Program-made: the position numbers and the translations under genes
Shown here: positions 8,622-19,627 of the stretch, one piece after another
Layout: each line of letters starts with the position of its first letter
Position numbering within the stretch: the stretch's first letter is position 1
Assembly (NCBI RefSeq): GCF_003326755.1
Contig: NZ_JPWH01000002.1
Location: 124,001-188,000 of the forward strand
Source: Thalassospira profundimaris
GTDB lineage: Bacteria; Pseudomonadota; Alphaproteobacteria; Rhodospirillales; Thalassospiraceae
Length of the DNA: 64,000 nucleotides
Reading direction: 5' to 3'
Notes under the pieces: generated by a model
What the model was told of the DNA's origin: nothing
The model's database searches: none
The model's input: the letters and a program-made list of their open reading frames with translations, nothing else

Positions 8622-10885
8622 TGACAAACAATAAAGACAACCGTCCTGTGACCCGGGAAGATTTTCCATCGGGCGCACCTGTGAATATTTCGCGTCGTCG
8701 TTTTCTGTTGGCATCTGCCGGTGCCACCGCGGGGGCCCTTGTTCTTGGTTTCGGGTTGCCGATAGGCCCGGCGCGTGCTGCCCAGGGCAGTGAACAGATT
8801 ACCCCGGGCACACGTGTCCCGGCATTTCTTGAAATCCGTCCTGACAATACCATTCGCTTGCAAAGCCCGTTTGTTGAAGGCGGGCAGGGTGTTTTCACCG
8901 CAATGGCGCAGATTGTTGGCGAGGAACTTGACGCCGACCCGGAAAGTTTTGTGGTGGAGGTCGCGCCGGCCGGCTCGGATTATCTGTTAATCAATAACAA
9001 GATTCGAATCACCGGCGGCAGCAATTCGGTGCGTTCGAGTTATTCGACCATGCGCAAGTTGGGGGCCTCGGCGCGCCTCATGTTGCTTCAGGCCGCCGCC
9101 GGTCGCCTGAATGTCCCGATCGCTCAGCTCAAGACCGAACCGGGATACGTGATCAACACCAGTTCGGGCGAGAAAGTATCCTATGGCAGTCTCGCCAAGG
9201 ATGCGCTTGATCTGTCGGTGCCGGATGGGAATTCTGTTGAACTGCGTGATCCATCTACATTCCGCTGGATTGGCAAGCCGCTAAAACGTTTGGATATTTT
9301 GGACAAGTCAACGGGCAAGGCGATTTATTCAATCGATTGTACCGTTGAGGGCATGGTACAGGCTGCGGTTCAACATGCGCCGCGCCTTGGTCTGGATGTA
9401 GGGCGCATTTTGAACGAAGCCGATGTCAGCGCCATGAAGGGTGTCATGTCGGTGCATCGCCTGCCCGGTGCGGTGGCGGTGGTGGCCGAACGCTGGTGGA
9501 ATGCCAAGATCGCGGCAGAGGCTCTTCAGGTTGAATGGGTCAAGCGCGATGATAAAGACGCCAAATACCGTTATATGCCGGATGATTTCTCAAGTGCGGC
9601 TTTTTCCGACCGCCTGGCCAATGAAGAAAGCAAAGGCATAACCGCCGAAGAGGAGGGGGATGTCAATTCCGCCCTTTCAGATGCCGCAACCGTTGTCGAG
9701 GCAACCTATCGCAACCAGTTTTTGCATCATGGGCAGCTAGAGCCGCCTTCGACCCTGGCACGGTTTAACGAGGACGGGTCGCTGGATATTTGGATGCCCA
9801 ATCAGGCACCGGAGCAGTTTCAGTCAACCATTGCCAAAATAACCGGGCTGGAAGCATCGCAGATCAATATTCATTCGCCGATGTTAGGCGGATTTTTTGG
9901 CCGTCATTTTCTTTATCCCGAAGCCAATCCGTTTCCGCAGGCCATTCAACTGGCAAAGGAAGTGGGGCGTCCTGTCAAGGTGATCTGGAGCCGGGAAGAG
10001 GAATTTCTGCGCGATCCGTTGCGGCCGATGGCAGCGGTGCGTTTCCGGGGTGGTCTGGACGCGGATGGCATGCCGGTTGCAATCGAGGCGATCAGCGCGA
10101 CTGAAGGGCCAACAGAAAGCCTGACCGGGCACAATCCGGATTCTCTGGACCCCTTGGCGCTGGAGGGCCTGACCGGCAAGACTTACGCGATTGCCGATCG
10201 CCGGATTGCCCAGGTCTATGTGAAGACACCGGCGATGCTGGCTTATTGGCGTTCTGTCGGGCATTCCATGAATGATTTCTTCTATGAAACATTTCTTGAT
10301 GAACTGGCCGACAAAGGGTCACAGGATCCTTATGAGTTGCGGCTGAAGCTGCTAAAGGACAATAAACGTCTGACCCATCTTCTAAAAGCGGTTGGGGAGC
10401 TTTCTGGCGGTTGGAAACGTGGTCCGTTTACGGCTGAGGATGGCACGACGCGTGCGCGCGGTGTGGGGATGGCCTCGCCTTTTGGCAGCGAAACCGCAGC
10501 GATTGCCGAGGTTTCGATGAAAAATGGGCAGGTGATTGTCCATGACATCTGGGAGGCCATTGATCCGGGCAGTATTGTTAATCCCGCCATTATCGAAGCA
10601 CAGGTAAAATCGGCAGCGGCGCTGGGTCTGTCACAGATTCTGATGGAAGAGGTCATCTACGAGAAAGGTGAACCGGCCGCACGCAATTATGACCTTTATC
10701 CCATTCTGCGGCCGGATCAGATGCCGAATGTCCATGTACGTGTTGTTGAAAGCGGTGCGAAAATGGGCGGTGTTGGCGAACCTGGTCTGCCTCCCGTTCT
10801 GCCCGCAGTTGCCAATGCTGTATCGACCCTGACGGGCCAGCGGGTGCGCGAAATGCCGCTGCGCAAGCTGCGTTTGGAAAGTTGA
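8618..10885 (+). CDS. Molybdopterin-binding subunit of aldehyde / isoquinoline 1-oxidoreductase-type dehydrogenase
   Basis: A 755-aa large subunit of the IorB/AldH group in the xanthine oxidase family. The N terminus has a twin-arginine signal (ISRRRFLLASAG, cleavage probably after GPARAA), so the complex works in the periplasm. The Mo-cofactor domains follow, with GGFFGRHF in the middle and GVGEPGLPP near the C terminus; Glu721 there corresponds to the catalytic glutamate. The family oxidises aldehydes or N-heterocycles by water-derived hydroxylation. The gene overlaps the FeS subunit by 4 nt and is followed by a three-haem cytochrome c, the arrangement known for membrane-bound aldehyde dehydrogenases (AldFGH) of acetic acid bacteria. 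Substrate cannot be fixed; nicotinate- or isoquinoline-like compounds remain options. Confidence 0.9.
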   Translation: MMTNNKDNRPVTREDFPSGAPVNISRRRFLLASAGATAGALVLGFGLPIGPARAAQGSEQITPGTRVPAFLEIRPDNTIRLQSPFVEGGQGVFTAMAQIVGEELDADPESFVVEVAPAGSDYLLINNKIRITGGSNSVRSSYSTMRKLGASARLMLLQAAAGRLNVPIAQLKTEPGYVINTSSGEKVSYGSLAKDALDLSVPDGNSVELRDPSTFRWIGKPLKRLDILDKSTGKAIYSIDCTVEGMVQAAVQHAPRLGLDVGRILNEADVSAMKGVMSVHRLPGAVAVVAERWWNAKIAAEALQVEWVKRDDKDAKYRYMPDDFSSAAFSDRLANEESKGITAEEEGDVNSALSDAATVVEATYRNQFLHHGQLEPPSTLARFNEDGSLDIWMPNQAPEQFQSTIAKITGLEASQINIHSPMLGGFFGRHFLYPEANPFPQAIQLAKEVGRPVKVIWSREEEFLRDPLRPMAAVRFRGGLDADGMPVAIEAISATEGPTESLTGHNPDSLDPLALEGLTGKTYAIADRRIAQVYVKTPAMLAYWRSVGHSMNDFFYETFLDELADKGSQDPYELRLKLLKDNKRLTHLLKAVGELSGGWKRGPFTAEDGTTRARGVGMASPFGSETAAIAEVSMKNGQVIVHDIWEAIDPGSIVNPAIIEAQVKSAAALGLSQILMEEVIYEKGEPAARNYDLYPILRPDQMPNVHVRVVESGAKMGGVGEPGLPPVLPAVANAVSTLTGQRVREMPLRKLRLES

Positions 10886-11005
10886 GATCGCCCGGCACGT
10901 GAAGCAGCGATCAGGGCGGTTACATTGCGGTGTGACCGCCAGCCTTTCGATTGATCCGCTGTGTGTTTATTCATCGCTTAAACGTTTGAAAGAACGGGGT
11001 TTCCG

Positions 11006-12355
11006 TTGAAAAAGTCTCTGTTGACTGTTTTGGGTGTTATTGTTGTCGGCGCTGCCGGTGCGGCATGGATCGCGACACGTGCGCCATCATCGTCCTTTGA
11101 TGCTGTAGCGGCGTCCGGGGCACCTTCGGATGATCTTCTGGCGCACGGTGAATATGTCGCACGCCTGGCCGATTGCGTGGCCTGCCATACCACACCAGAG
11201 GGCAAACCATTTGCCGGCGGCCTTAAAATGGGGACGCCGCTGGGGGCGATTTTTACGACCAATATCACGCCCGATCCTGAAACCGGCATCGGCAATTATA
11301 GTCTTGCCGATTTTGACCGTGCGATCCGGCATGGTGTTGCTGCGGATGGGCATCGCCTTTATCCGGCAATGCCCTATCCGTCATATGAAAAAATGTCCGA
11401 CGACGACGTCAAGGCATTGTATGCCTATTTTATGTCGGATGTTGAACCGGTTGTGCAGGCCAATAAAGCCAGTGAAATTGAATGGCCTTTGAACATGCGC
11501 TGGCCGCTGGCATTTTGGAATGTTGTCTTTACGGATGGCGGTGTTTATCAGGCCAAAACATCCAAAGACGAGATGTGGAACCGTGGGGCCTATCTGGTGC
11601 AGGGGCCAGGCCATTGCGGCAGTTGTCATACACCGCGCGGTGTGGTGATGAATGAAAAGGCGCTGGATGAAAGCGGGCCGGAATATCTTTCCGGTGCGGT
11701 TTTGGACGGCTGGTATGCGCCCAGTCTTCGCAACGATCCGAATGTCGGCCTGGGTCGCTGGAGCGAGGACGATATTTACGCCTATCTGAAAAACGGACGG
11801 AACCAGCATGGGGTCGTGTTTGGTTCGATGGTGGAGGCGTTCAACAACTCTACCCAGTTCATGACTGACAATGACCTCAAGTCGATCGCACATTATTTGA
11901 AGTCGTTGCCTGCAAATGCGGAAAGCACCGATGTCGCCTGGTCCTATGATCCGGCAACGGCGGATGATCTGTCAAAGGATGTGGCAGACAACGTGCCCGG
12001 CGCACGGACTTATGCCGCGAATTGTGCGTTCTGTCATGGCCGGGATGGCCGGGGCAAGAACGAGTGGATTCCGCCGCTGGCGGGTGTGTCTTCCATGCTG
12101 ACACCCCAAGCGGAATCGGCCATCAATGTGACGCTGAACGGGTCCATGCGTGTTGTTTCCAATGGTGTACCCGATGCCTATCGGATGCCGCCCTATCGCG
12201 AGCATCTTTCGGATCAGCAGATGGCGGATGTTCTGACCTATGCCCGCTCTGCCTGGGGGAATACCGGCGACGCAGTGACGGCAGAAGAGGTTGCAAAACT
12301 CAGAAGTCATACCGATCCGGCCAGCATCGATGTGATCATTCTGCAGATGCGCTGA
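11006..12355 (+). CDS. Three-haem cytochrome c, electron acceptor subunit
   Basis: A 449-aa exported or membrane-anchored cytochrome with three CxxCH haem sites: CVACH near residue 57, CGSCH near 206 and CAFCH near 339. The N terminus is a Lys-Lys start plus a hydrophobic segment (VLGVIVVGAAGAAW) acting as signal or anchor. Three-haem cytochromes of this size serve as subunits of alcohol, gluconate and aldehyde dehydrogenases that feed ubiquinone or oxidases. The gene starts with TTG at 11006, with GGGG about 8 nt upstream. It lies 120 nt behind the Mo subunit and is most simply its electron acceptor; this pairing is inferred from position. Confidence 0.88.
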   Translation: MKKSLLTVLGVIVVGAAGAAWIATRAPSSSFDAVAASGAPSDDLLAHGEYVARLADCVACHTTPEGKPFAGGLKMGTPLGAIFTTNITPDPETGIGNYSLADFDRAIRHGVAADGHRLYPAMPYPSYEKMSDDDVKALYAYFMSDVEPVVQANKASEIEWPLNMRWPLAFWNVVFTDGGVYQAKTSKDEMWNRGAYLVQGPGHCGSCHTPRGVVMNEKALDESGPEYLSGAVLDGWYAPSLRNDPNVGLGRWSEDDIYAYLKNGRNQHGVVFGSMVEAFNNSTQFMTDNDLKSIAHYLKSLPANAESTDVAWSYDPATADDLSKDVADNVPGARTYAANCAFCHGRDGRGKNEWIPPLAGVSSMLTPQAESAINVTLNGSMRVVSNGVPDAYRMPPYREHLSDQQMADVLTYARSAWGNTGDAVTAEEVAKLRSHTDPASIDVIILQMR

Positions 12356-12423
12356 ACGGATAGCGTTATGTCGATCGCCTATCTGTTTGTGCATCCCGTA
12401 ATGTATCGCGAGGAAAACCGGAA

Positions 12424-13422
12424 ATGAGCCATCAACTCTCTGAAATGCTAAATATTTGGTGGTCCGGTCGAACCAAGACGGAATGGGTTCTCGGTACGGT
12501 TTACCGTACCGAGGGTTCAGCCTATCGCAAGGCCGGGGCGATGATGCTGATTGATGGTCGTGGTCGGCAATATGGCCTGCTGAGCGGCGGATGCCTTGAG
12601 GCCGATATTGTGCGCAATGCGCGCAAGGCGATGATGACCGGCAATGTCGTTATGCTTGAATATGACGGAAATGATGAAGATGACGTCTTTTTCAAGCTTG
12701 GAGTCGGATGTGGCGGCAAGGTTTATATCATGCTCCAGCCTTTGAGCCCGGAAAATGATTTGGGGCTAGGGGATCTTCGCGCGGCATTGCGGGCACGTCA
12801 GACCGGGTATTACCGCCAGAAAATTGGCGGGGTGAAGGCAAATTTTGTCCTTGATGACCGGGTTTTGCCGGGCCAGCAGATTGCCGTTACACAGCGCGAT
12901 CAAGCTGGAGACGACTGGCTGGTGACGCCGGTCCGGCCAGAGCCGCATATCCTGATTGTGGGGGGCGGGGCGGATGCACGCCCGGTTGTCAATATTGCCC
13001 GGGAAATGGGTTGGCAGGTGACATTGGCAGACCCGCGCCCGGCCAATGCCCGTGCGGAGCATTTTCCCAATGTGGGTCATATCATGCGCGATATGTCGCA
13101 GCTTGCCAGTTATGTTGAGGAGCACAAGGTTGATGCGGCCATTTTGATGGCCCATAGTGTATCAATTGATGGCGATGCCCTAAGGGAAATGAGTAAAACC
13201 CGGATACGGCATCTTTCCTCGTTAGGGCCGCGTCATCGGTTTGCCAATGTGTTGGATCACGCAGGTCTTGGTGATCAGAAGCTGCCGTTTCCGGTTTCCA
13301 GCCCGGCAGGGCTTGATATCGGTGGTCAGCTTCCTGAAAGCATTGCGCTTTCCATTCTGTCGGGCATCCATCAGGTCCTTTACAAGGAAACAGGCCTGCA
13401 TTTGGCGCAGGTCGCGGAATGA
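12424..13422 (+). CDS. XdhC/CoxI family molybdenum-cofactor insertion protein
   Basis: A 332-aa protein of the XdhC/CoxF group, which binds, protects and sulfurates the molybdenum cofactor before inserting it into xanthine-oxidase-type enzymes. The N-terminal domain has GLLSGGCLEADI near residue 55, the usual XdhC/CoxI motif. The C-terminal domain has a Rossmann start, ILIVGGGADARPVV, near residue 175. GAGGAAAA precedes the ATG. The last 4 nt overlap the next gene. It should serve the Mo enzyme encoded just upstream. Confidence 0.9.
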   Translation: MSHQLSEMLNIWWSGRTKTEWVLGTVYRTEGSAYRKAGAMMLIDGRGRQYGLLSGGCLEADIVRNARKAMMTGNVVMLEYDGNDEDDVFFKLGVGCGGKVYIMLQPLSPENDLGLGDLRAALRARQTGYYRQKIGGVKANFVLDDRVLPGQQIAVTQRDQAGDDWLVTPVRPEPHILIVGGGADARPVVNIAREMGWQVTLADPRPANARAEHFPNVGHIMRDMSQLASYVEEHKVDAAILMAHSVSIDGDALREMSKTRIRHLSSLGPRHRFANVLDHAGLGDQKLPFPVSSPAGLDIGGQLPESIALSILSGIHQVLYKETGLHLAQVAE

Positions 13423-14003
13423 CGCAAATTGGCGGGATCATTTTGGCCGCCGGGGAAAGCAGGCGCTTTGGCGGGCGCAAGCAGCTTGCTGAAATTTCGG
13501 GAAAGTCGCTGTTGCGCCATGCCATTGATGCAGTTGGCGGAGCCTGTACAGACAGGCCTTTTGTGGTTCTTGGCGCGTATCACAATGAAATTGCCCCGCA
13601 TATTGCCGATGTCGCGATGGTCATCGTCAATCTCGAATGGTCGCAGGGCATGGGCACATCAATTGTCGCCGGTATTCATGCCATAAAAAATCATACAACG
13701 GAATTTGACGGGGCTATGATTGCGGTTTGCGATCAGATTTGCCTGAAAGAAGCTGATTATCGTAAACTCGTTGCCGCCTTTGATGGATCATCGATTGTCG
13801 CGACGGCATATCCCGATGGATTGGGGGTGCCTGCCATATTTCCCCGGTCAATGTGGGATGACCTTGCCAAGCTTGATGGCGCAACAGGAGCAAAAAAACT
13901 GGTTAATCATTCGGGGCGGAAGGTGACTGCGGTTGCGTTGCCGAATGCGACGATTGACATTGATACCCGGCAGAATTTGGTATCTGTAATGTCCGAATTC
14001 TGA
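13419..14003 (+). CDS. MocA-like molybdenum cofactor nucleotidyltransferase
   Basis: A 194-aa NTP-transferase. The N terminus GGIILAAGESRRFGGRKQL is the nucleotide-binding signature of MobA/MocA proteins. The family attaches CMP (MocA) or GMP (MobA) to molybdopterin. Xanthine-oxidase-type enzymes use the cytosine dinucleotide form or plain cofactor, so a MocA role fits this locus. The start overlaps the XdhC stop (ATGA), and it closes the five-gene module. Specificity for CTP versus GTP is not readable with certainty. Confidence 0.85.
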   Translation: MTQIGGIILAAGESRRFGGRKQLAEISGKSLLRHAIDAVGGACTDRPFVVLGAYHNEIAPHIADVAMVIVNLEWSQGMGTSIVAGIHAIKNHTTEFDGAMIAVCDQICLKEADYRKLVAAFDGSSIVATAYPDGLGVPAIFPRSMWDDLAKLDGATGAKKLVNHSGRKVTAVALPNATIDIDTRQNLVSVMSEF

Positions 14004-14114
14004 TTGTGGGTGCTGAATATCAGGCTTTGAAAGTGCTGATATTGATCCTTCAGTGCGCATTTCAGTGCCATAGGAACAATGCCTGTTAAGGGGCGTTGCA
14101 GGATCGTGTTTGAT

Positions 14115-14156
14115 AACCGGCACAGATGGCACATGGCCGCTGTGCCGGTTTTGTTT
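14115..14156 (+). terminator. Terminator after the Mo-hydroxylase module
   Basis: AACCGGCACAG (14115-14125) pairs perfectly with CTGTGCCGGTT (14140-14150), followed by TTGTTT. The loop is 14 nt. Confidence 0.7.
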
Positions 14157-14275
14157 GGTCATCGTGTGTGGCAATGAAGCAAATAGGCATCGATTGCGGG
14201 GTTTTTCGGCCTGGGAGTGGCGTGGTCATCACGTTGTGGGTATGATTTGTGGGTTTTATTTTGCGGGGGCGGCAG

Positions 14276-14677
14276 ATGAATTTCGGTGAAGCAATCCGTT
14301 CAGGATTCAATAATTACGTTAATTTTCGGGACCGGTCGTCGCGGTCGGCTTTTTGGTGGTGGCAGCTTTTTTGCTCGGTCGGCGGGATCGTGCTGTCGGT
14401 TATCGATTCCCAGGTGTTTGGCTGGTCATATGATTCCGGCCCGCTAAGTTCCCTCTTCAGCCTGGTTGTGCTTGTGCCGTCATTGGCGGTAGGGGTGCGA
14501 CGCCTGCACGATATTGATCGTTCCGGCTGGTGGATGCTGCTGATGATGATTCCGTTAATTGGTATAATCGTGCTGATTGTCTGGTGGTGCAAGCCAACCC
14601 GGCTTGGCCCCAACCGTTTTGGCCCGATGCCCGTGGATTATTTTCGCCAGAGTGCAAGGGACGAGCCGGAATTTTAA
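14276..14677 (+). CDS. DUF805 family inner-membrane protein
   Basis: A 133-aa membrane protein with three or four hydrophobic segments. It shows the DUF805 pattern: N-terminal FRDRSSRSAFWWWQLF, then VGVRRLHDIDRSGWW in the middle and a W-W-C-K-P stretch near the end. The start at 14276 has a G-rich ribosome site; an upstream GTG in frame would add nine residues. DUF805 proteins (YhaH/YhaI-like) have no settled function. It is a single gene between a terminator and the groES promoter, so context gives no clue. Confidence 0.8.
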   Translation: MNFGEAIRSGFNNYVNFRDRSSRSAFWWWQLFCSVGGIVLSVIDSQVFGWSYDSGPLSSLFSLVVLVPSLAVGVRRLHDIDRSGWWMLLMMIPLIGIIVLIVWWCKPTRLGPNRFGPMPVDYFRQSARDEPEF

Positions 14678-14786
14678 AGGGTTGTGTCCGTGATTTACCT
14701 GTGTCATAGGGCCGGGAGGCTAGCGTGTGCCATGCCGGTAAACTGGCAGGAAATATGACTTTTTTGCGACCTGTCCCTTTGGGGTG

Positions 14787-14815
14787 TTGACAATTTCCAC
14801 CCATTCCCATACATG
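14787..14815 (+). promoter_or_regulatory. Probable groESL promoter
   Basis: TTGACA at 14787-14792 is a perfect -35 box. A poor -10 (TACATG, 14810-14815) lies 17 nt downstream. It stands directly before the CIRCE operator, which would cover the transcription start. Confidence 0.55.
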
Positions 14816-14818
14816 CTG

Positions 14819-14845
14819 TTAGCACTCGCCGGGGGTGAGTGCTAA
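14819..14845. promoter_or_regulatory. CIRCE operator (HrcA binding site)
   Basis: TTAGCACTC-N9-GAGTGCTAA is an exact match to the CIRCE inverted repeat bound by the HrcA repressor. It lies about 65 nt upstream of groES. It predicts heat induction by release of HrcA; hrcA itself is not in the window. Confidence 0.95.
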
Positions 14846-14911
14846 CATGGCTCGTCCCGGTTAGTGTCGTAAACAATTTGAGCCTTAGCTTATCAAACGG
14901 AGTTGTCGAAA

Positions 14912-15199
14912 ATGAAGTTCCGTCCGTTACATGATCGTGTACTGGTACGTCGCGTCGAATCTGACACCAAGACTGCCGGTGGCATCATTATTCCGGATAC
15001 CGCGAAAGAAAAGCCTCAGGAAGGTGAAGTTGTCGCGGTTGGCTCAGGTGTTCGCAAGGAAGACGGTTCGCTCGTCGCCCTTGACGTTAAAGCTGGTGAC
15101 AAAGTTCTGTTCGGCAAATGGTCGGGCACCGAAGTCAAGCTTGACGGCGAAGAACTGCTGATCATGAAAGAATCCGACATTATGGGTATTCTGGCCTAA
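14912..15199 (+). CDS. groES: Co-chaperonin GroES
   Basis: A 95-aa co-chaperonin that caps the GroEL ring. It has the family start [13 protein letters not shown] and the mobile-loop region with GGIIIPD. The ATG at 14912 has GGAG 9 nt upstream and gives the standard length; an in-frame TTG three codons earlier is less likely. groEL follows after 62 nt, and the pair is controlled by the CIRCE site. Confidence 0.97.
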   Translation: MKFRPLHDRVLVRRVESDTKTAGGIIIPDTAKEKPQEGEVVAVGSGVRKEDGSLVALDVKAGDKVLFGKWSGTEVKLDGEELLIMKESDIMGILA

Positions 15200-15246
15200 G
15201 TCAGCCCAATTGGGTGATGAAGGTTTGATGTTCATCCGTCTCATAG

Positions 15247-16917
<1,671 letters not shown>

Positions 16918-16950
16918 GCCAAACCGACCAAGCAACCTTACGGTTAGGAA

Positions 16951-16980
16951 GGGGCCTCGCAGAAATGCGGGGCCCTTTTC
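16951..16980 (+). terminator. Terminator after groEL
   Basis: GGGCC-T-CGCA pairs with TGCG-GGGCCC around a GAAA loop, followed by TTTTC. It lies about 35 nt after the groEL stop. Confidence 0.8.
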
Positions 16981-17111
16981 GTATGAAGGATCAATATGAA
17001 GCTGTGCGGCGAGAGAGTGGCAGGAAGAAGGGCGCATCCTTTGGTCAGAATGCGCCCTTTGTCACATGATATGATGCCTGGATTACCCCGCGCAAATGGC
17101 GGTTGCGGCGG

Positions 17112-18149
17112 TCATTGGGTCAGAATAACCTTCATGGCCTTTTCGCGTGATGCGTTGCCAAAGACTTCATAGGCCTGTTCGATTTCGCCCAGTTTGAAAC
17201 GGTGCGTAATCAGTTGTTCGGGTTTGACCTTGCCCGATTGCAGGGTTTTCATCAGCATCGGGGTGGTGTTGGTATTGACCAGACCCATCGAGATATTGAT
17301 GTTTTTAATCCAAAGTTCTTCGATATGCAGGTCCACGGCGGTGCCGTGAACACCGACATTGGCGATGTTTCCGCCTGCTGAAACGATTTTCTGGCAGGTA
17401 TCGAAGGTTGCCGGGACGCCAACGGCCTCGATGGCAACATCAACGCCCAGGCCATCAGTCATGTCCATGACCGAAGCAATGACATCATCCTTGCCAACAG
17501 TCAGGGTGTCGGTTGCACCAAATTGGCGGGCCATTTCCAGGCGGGCCTCGTCGGTATCAATCATGATGATGCGGCCGGGCGAATAGAACTGTGCGGTCAG
17601 CAAAACCGCCATACCGACCGGACCGGCGCCAACAATGGCGATGCTGTCGCCCGGTTTGACCTGACCGGCCAATACGCCAATTTCAAACCCGGTCGGCAGG
17701 ATGTCGGACAGCATGACCAGTGCCTCTTCGTCCGCGCCTTCGGGAATGGGATAAAGCGAGTTATCGCCATGCGGAATGCGCACATATTCGGCCTGGGTGC
17801 CATCAATCAGGTGACCCAGAATCCAGCCCCCATCGGAGCAATGGGAATAAAGCTGACGTTTGCAATTCGGGCAGGAGCCGCAAGATGTGATGCAGGAAAT
17901 CAGAACGGCATCGCCCTTTTTGAAGTTGCGCACTGCAGAGCCGACTTCTTCAACAACGCCAACCCCTTCGTGGCCCAGAGTACGTCCTTCGGTTACGGCA
18001 GGCACGTCACCTTTGAGAATATGCAGATCGGTTCCGCAAATCGTGGTTTTGGTGATTTTGACGATCACATCAGTCGGCTTTTGAATGCCGGGTTTTTCTT
18101 TTTCAACCCAGCCTTTTTTGCCCGGACCTTGATATGTAAGCGCTTTCAT
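17112..18149 (-). CDS. Zinc-dependent alcohol dehydrogenase family protein
   Basis: A 345-aa medium-chain dehydrogenase. Catalytic zinc ligands are Cys38 (ICGTDLH) and His60-Glu61 (GHEGVG); the structural zinc is held by Cys90, Cys93, Cys96 and Cys104 (CGSCPNCK). The Rossmann motif is VGAGPVGMA near residue 180. It oxidises or reduces alcohols and aldehydes with NAD(H) in the cytoplasm. The start at 18149 has AAGGAAA upstream and gives MKALTYQGPG, the usual beginning; a longer frame is unlikely. It is a single minus-strand gene. The family covers ethanol, butanediol and other alcohols, so the substrate is open. Confidence 0.9.
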   Translation of the reverse strand: MKALTYQGPGKKGWVEKEKPGIQKPTDVIVKITKTTICGTDLHILKGDVPAVTEGRTLGHEGVGVVEEVGSAVRNFKKGDAVLISCITSCGSCPNCKRQLYSHCSDGGWILGHLIDGTQAEYVRIPHGDNSLYPIPEGADEEALVMLSDILPTGFEIGVLAGQVKPGDSIAIVGAGPVGMAVLLTAQFYSPGRIIMIDTDEARLEMARQFGATDTLTVGKDDVIASVMDMTDGLGVDVAIEAVGVPATFDTCQKIVSAGGNIANVGVHGTAVDLHIEELWIKNINISMGLVNTNTTPMLMKTLQSGKVKPEQLITHRFKLGEIEQAYEVFGNASREKAMKVILTQ

Positions 18150-18490
18150 GGGGTTTCCTTCATCTGGGGGACGGCGTGCAGAACTGGTGGCTTTTAGAAG
18201 TTTTGTCACTCTGCATTTGCACAGACGATGTCAAATAAGTACACCAAAATTGATGTGAAAACAGCGTAGCGCTTTCACGCCATTGCGGTCAAACTCTTTG
18301 GTGTCATATAGATCACACTGCAAATCGGTGGTTTGGAAAATGCTATTGGGAGCCGGATTTTAGGCGAGAGAATATTATTATTCCACATCGCTGTGGATGG
18401 TTCAAATCGTTGAAAAAAGGGTTTTATTGCAGTTATTTAGTCGACTCGATGACTGGCGGTATAAAGAAGGATGACCAGACCGTTTCAGAT
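18150..18490. other. Intergenic region upstream of the alcohol dehydrogenase gene
   Basis: No gene is supported. An inverted repeat GTGAAA (18255-18260) / TTTCAC (18273-18278) with a GCG-TA-GCG core lies about 105 nt upstream of the dehydrogenase start and is a candidate operator. The rest is AT-rich without a clear promoter. Confidence 0.35.
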
Positions 18491-18523
18491 AAAAACGGCC
18501 CGGGGACAAAAGCCACCGGGCCG
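18491..18523 (-). terminator. Terminator after the old yellow enzyme gene
   Basis: On the minus strand CGGCCCGG pairs with CCGGGCCG (18516-18523 and 18496-18503), followed by five T. It is about 10 nt beyond the stop codon. Confidence 0.8.
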
Positions 18524-18532
18524 CATAAAAGT

Positions 18533-19627
18533 TTATTTGAAGAGTTCTTTTAACGTGTGTGGCTGGCAGCGCAAATACTGGTTGGCAGGTGTGACAGTAG
18601 CACCCAGTTTGGCCGCAGCGTGCCACGGCCAGCGCGGGTCATACAGAATGCCACGCGCCAGGGCGACGGCATCGGCCTGGCCGGTGCCGATAATGGCTTC
18701 GGCCTGTTCGGGTTCGGTGATCAGGCCAACGGCAATGGTGGTCAGGCCGGTTTCGGCCTTGATGCGGTGGGCAAATGGCACCTGATAATTGGGGCCGACG
18801 GGAATGTTCTGGTCCGGATGCAGGCCGCCGGAGCTGACATGGATAAAGTCGCAGCCCCGTTTTTCCAGTTCGCGGGCAAAGGTCAGGCTTTGATCCAGGT
18901 CCCAGCCACCTTCAACCCAGTCGCTTGCCGAAATGCGAAAACCCACCGGTTTTTCCGTCGGAAAGGCATCGCGCACGGCTTCAAAAATTTCCAGGCCAAG
19001 CCGCATGCGGTTTTCATGGCTGCCGCCATAGTCATCATCGCGCTGGTTTGATAGGGGCGAAAGGAACTGATGCACCAGATAGCCATGTGCGCCATGCAGT
19101 TCGATCACATCAATACCCAGGCGTGCCGCCCGGTGGGTGGCATCGACAAAGGCCTGTTTGATGTCTTCGATGCCGTCGATGGTCAGGCTCTCGGGCGTGG
19201 GGTTGCCCGGAAGAAACGGAATGTCGGATGGGGCGACGACCTGCCAGCCATTTTCATCATCCGGGGACAGTGCTGCACCACCATCCCAGGGTTTTGCAGT
19301 GCTGGCCTTGCGTCCGGCATGGGCAAGCTGAAGGCCAATCGGCATGGGGGAATGGGCGCGAATGGCACGCAGGGTCGTGCCAAGGGCCTCTTCGGTTTCG
19401 GTATCCCACAGGCCCAGGTCGCCATAGGAAATGCGTCCTTCGGGGGTGACGGCAGTTGCCTCGATAATCAGAAGGCCCGCACCCGACAGGGCCAGATTGC
19501 CCAGATGAATGGTGTGCCAGTCGGTCGCTTTGCCGTTATCCGCACTATATTGGCACATGGGTGCGATGATGATGCGGTTTTGCAGATTCAACTGTCCCAA
19601 TGCAAGGGACGAGAAAAGTTTGCTCAT
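18533..19627 (-). CDS. NADH:flavin oxidoreductase / old yellow enzyme (YqjM/NamA-like)
   Basis: A 364-aa FMN enzyme of the old yellow enzyme family that reduces activated C=C bonds of enals, enones or nitro compounds with NAD(P)H. It starts MSKLFSSLALG and has APMCQYSA with Cys25, the redox-tuning cysteine of the YqjM class; IELHGAHGYL and the C-terminal VALARGILYDPRWP are also characteristic. The reading frame continues far upstream, antisense to hsp20, but the conserved family start marks 19627. It is a single gene with its own terminator. The substrate in the cell is unknown. Confidence 0.9.
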   Translation of the reverse strand: MSKLFSSLALGQLNLQNRIIIAPMCQYSADNGKATDWHTIHLGNLALSGAGLLIIEATAVTPEGRISYGDLGLWDTETEEALGTTLRAIRAHSPMPIGLQLAHAGRKASTAKPWDGGAALSPDDENGWQVVAPSDIPFLPGNPTPESLTIDGIEDIKQAFVDATHRAARLGIDVIELHGAHGYLVHQFLSPLSNQRDDDYGGSHENRMRLGLEIFEAVRDAFPTEKPVGFRISASDWVEGGWDLDQSLTFARELEKRGCDFIHVSSGGLHPDQNIPVGPNYQVPFAHRIKAETGLTTIAVGLITEPEQAEAIIGTGQADAVALARGILYDPRWPWHAAAKLGATVTPANQYLRCQPHTLKELFK

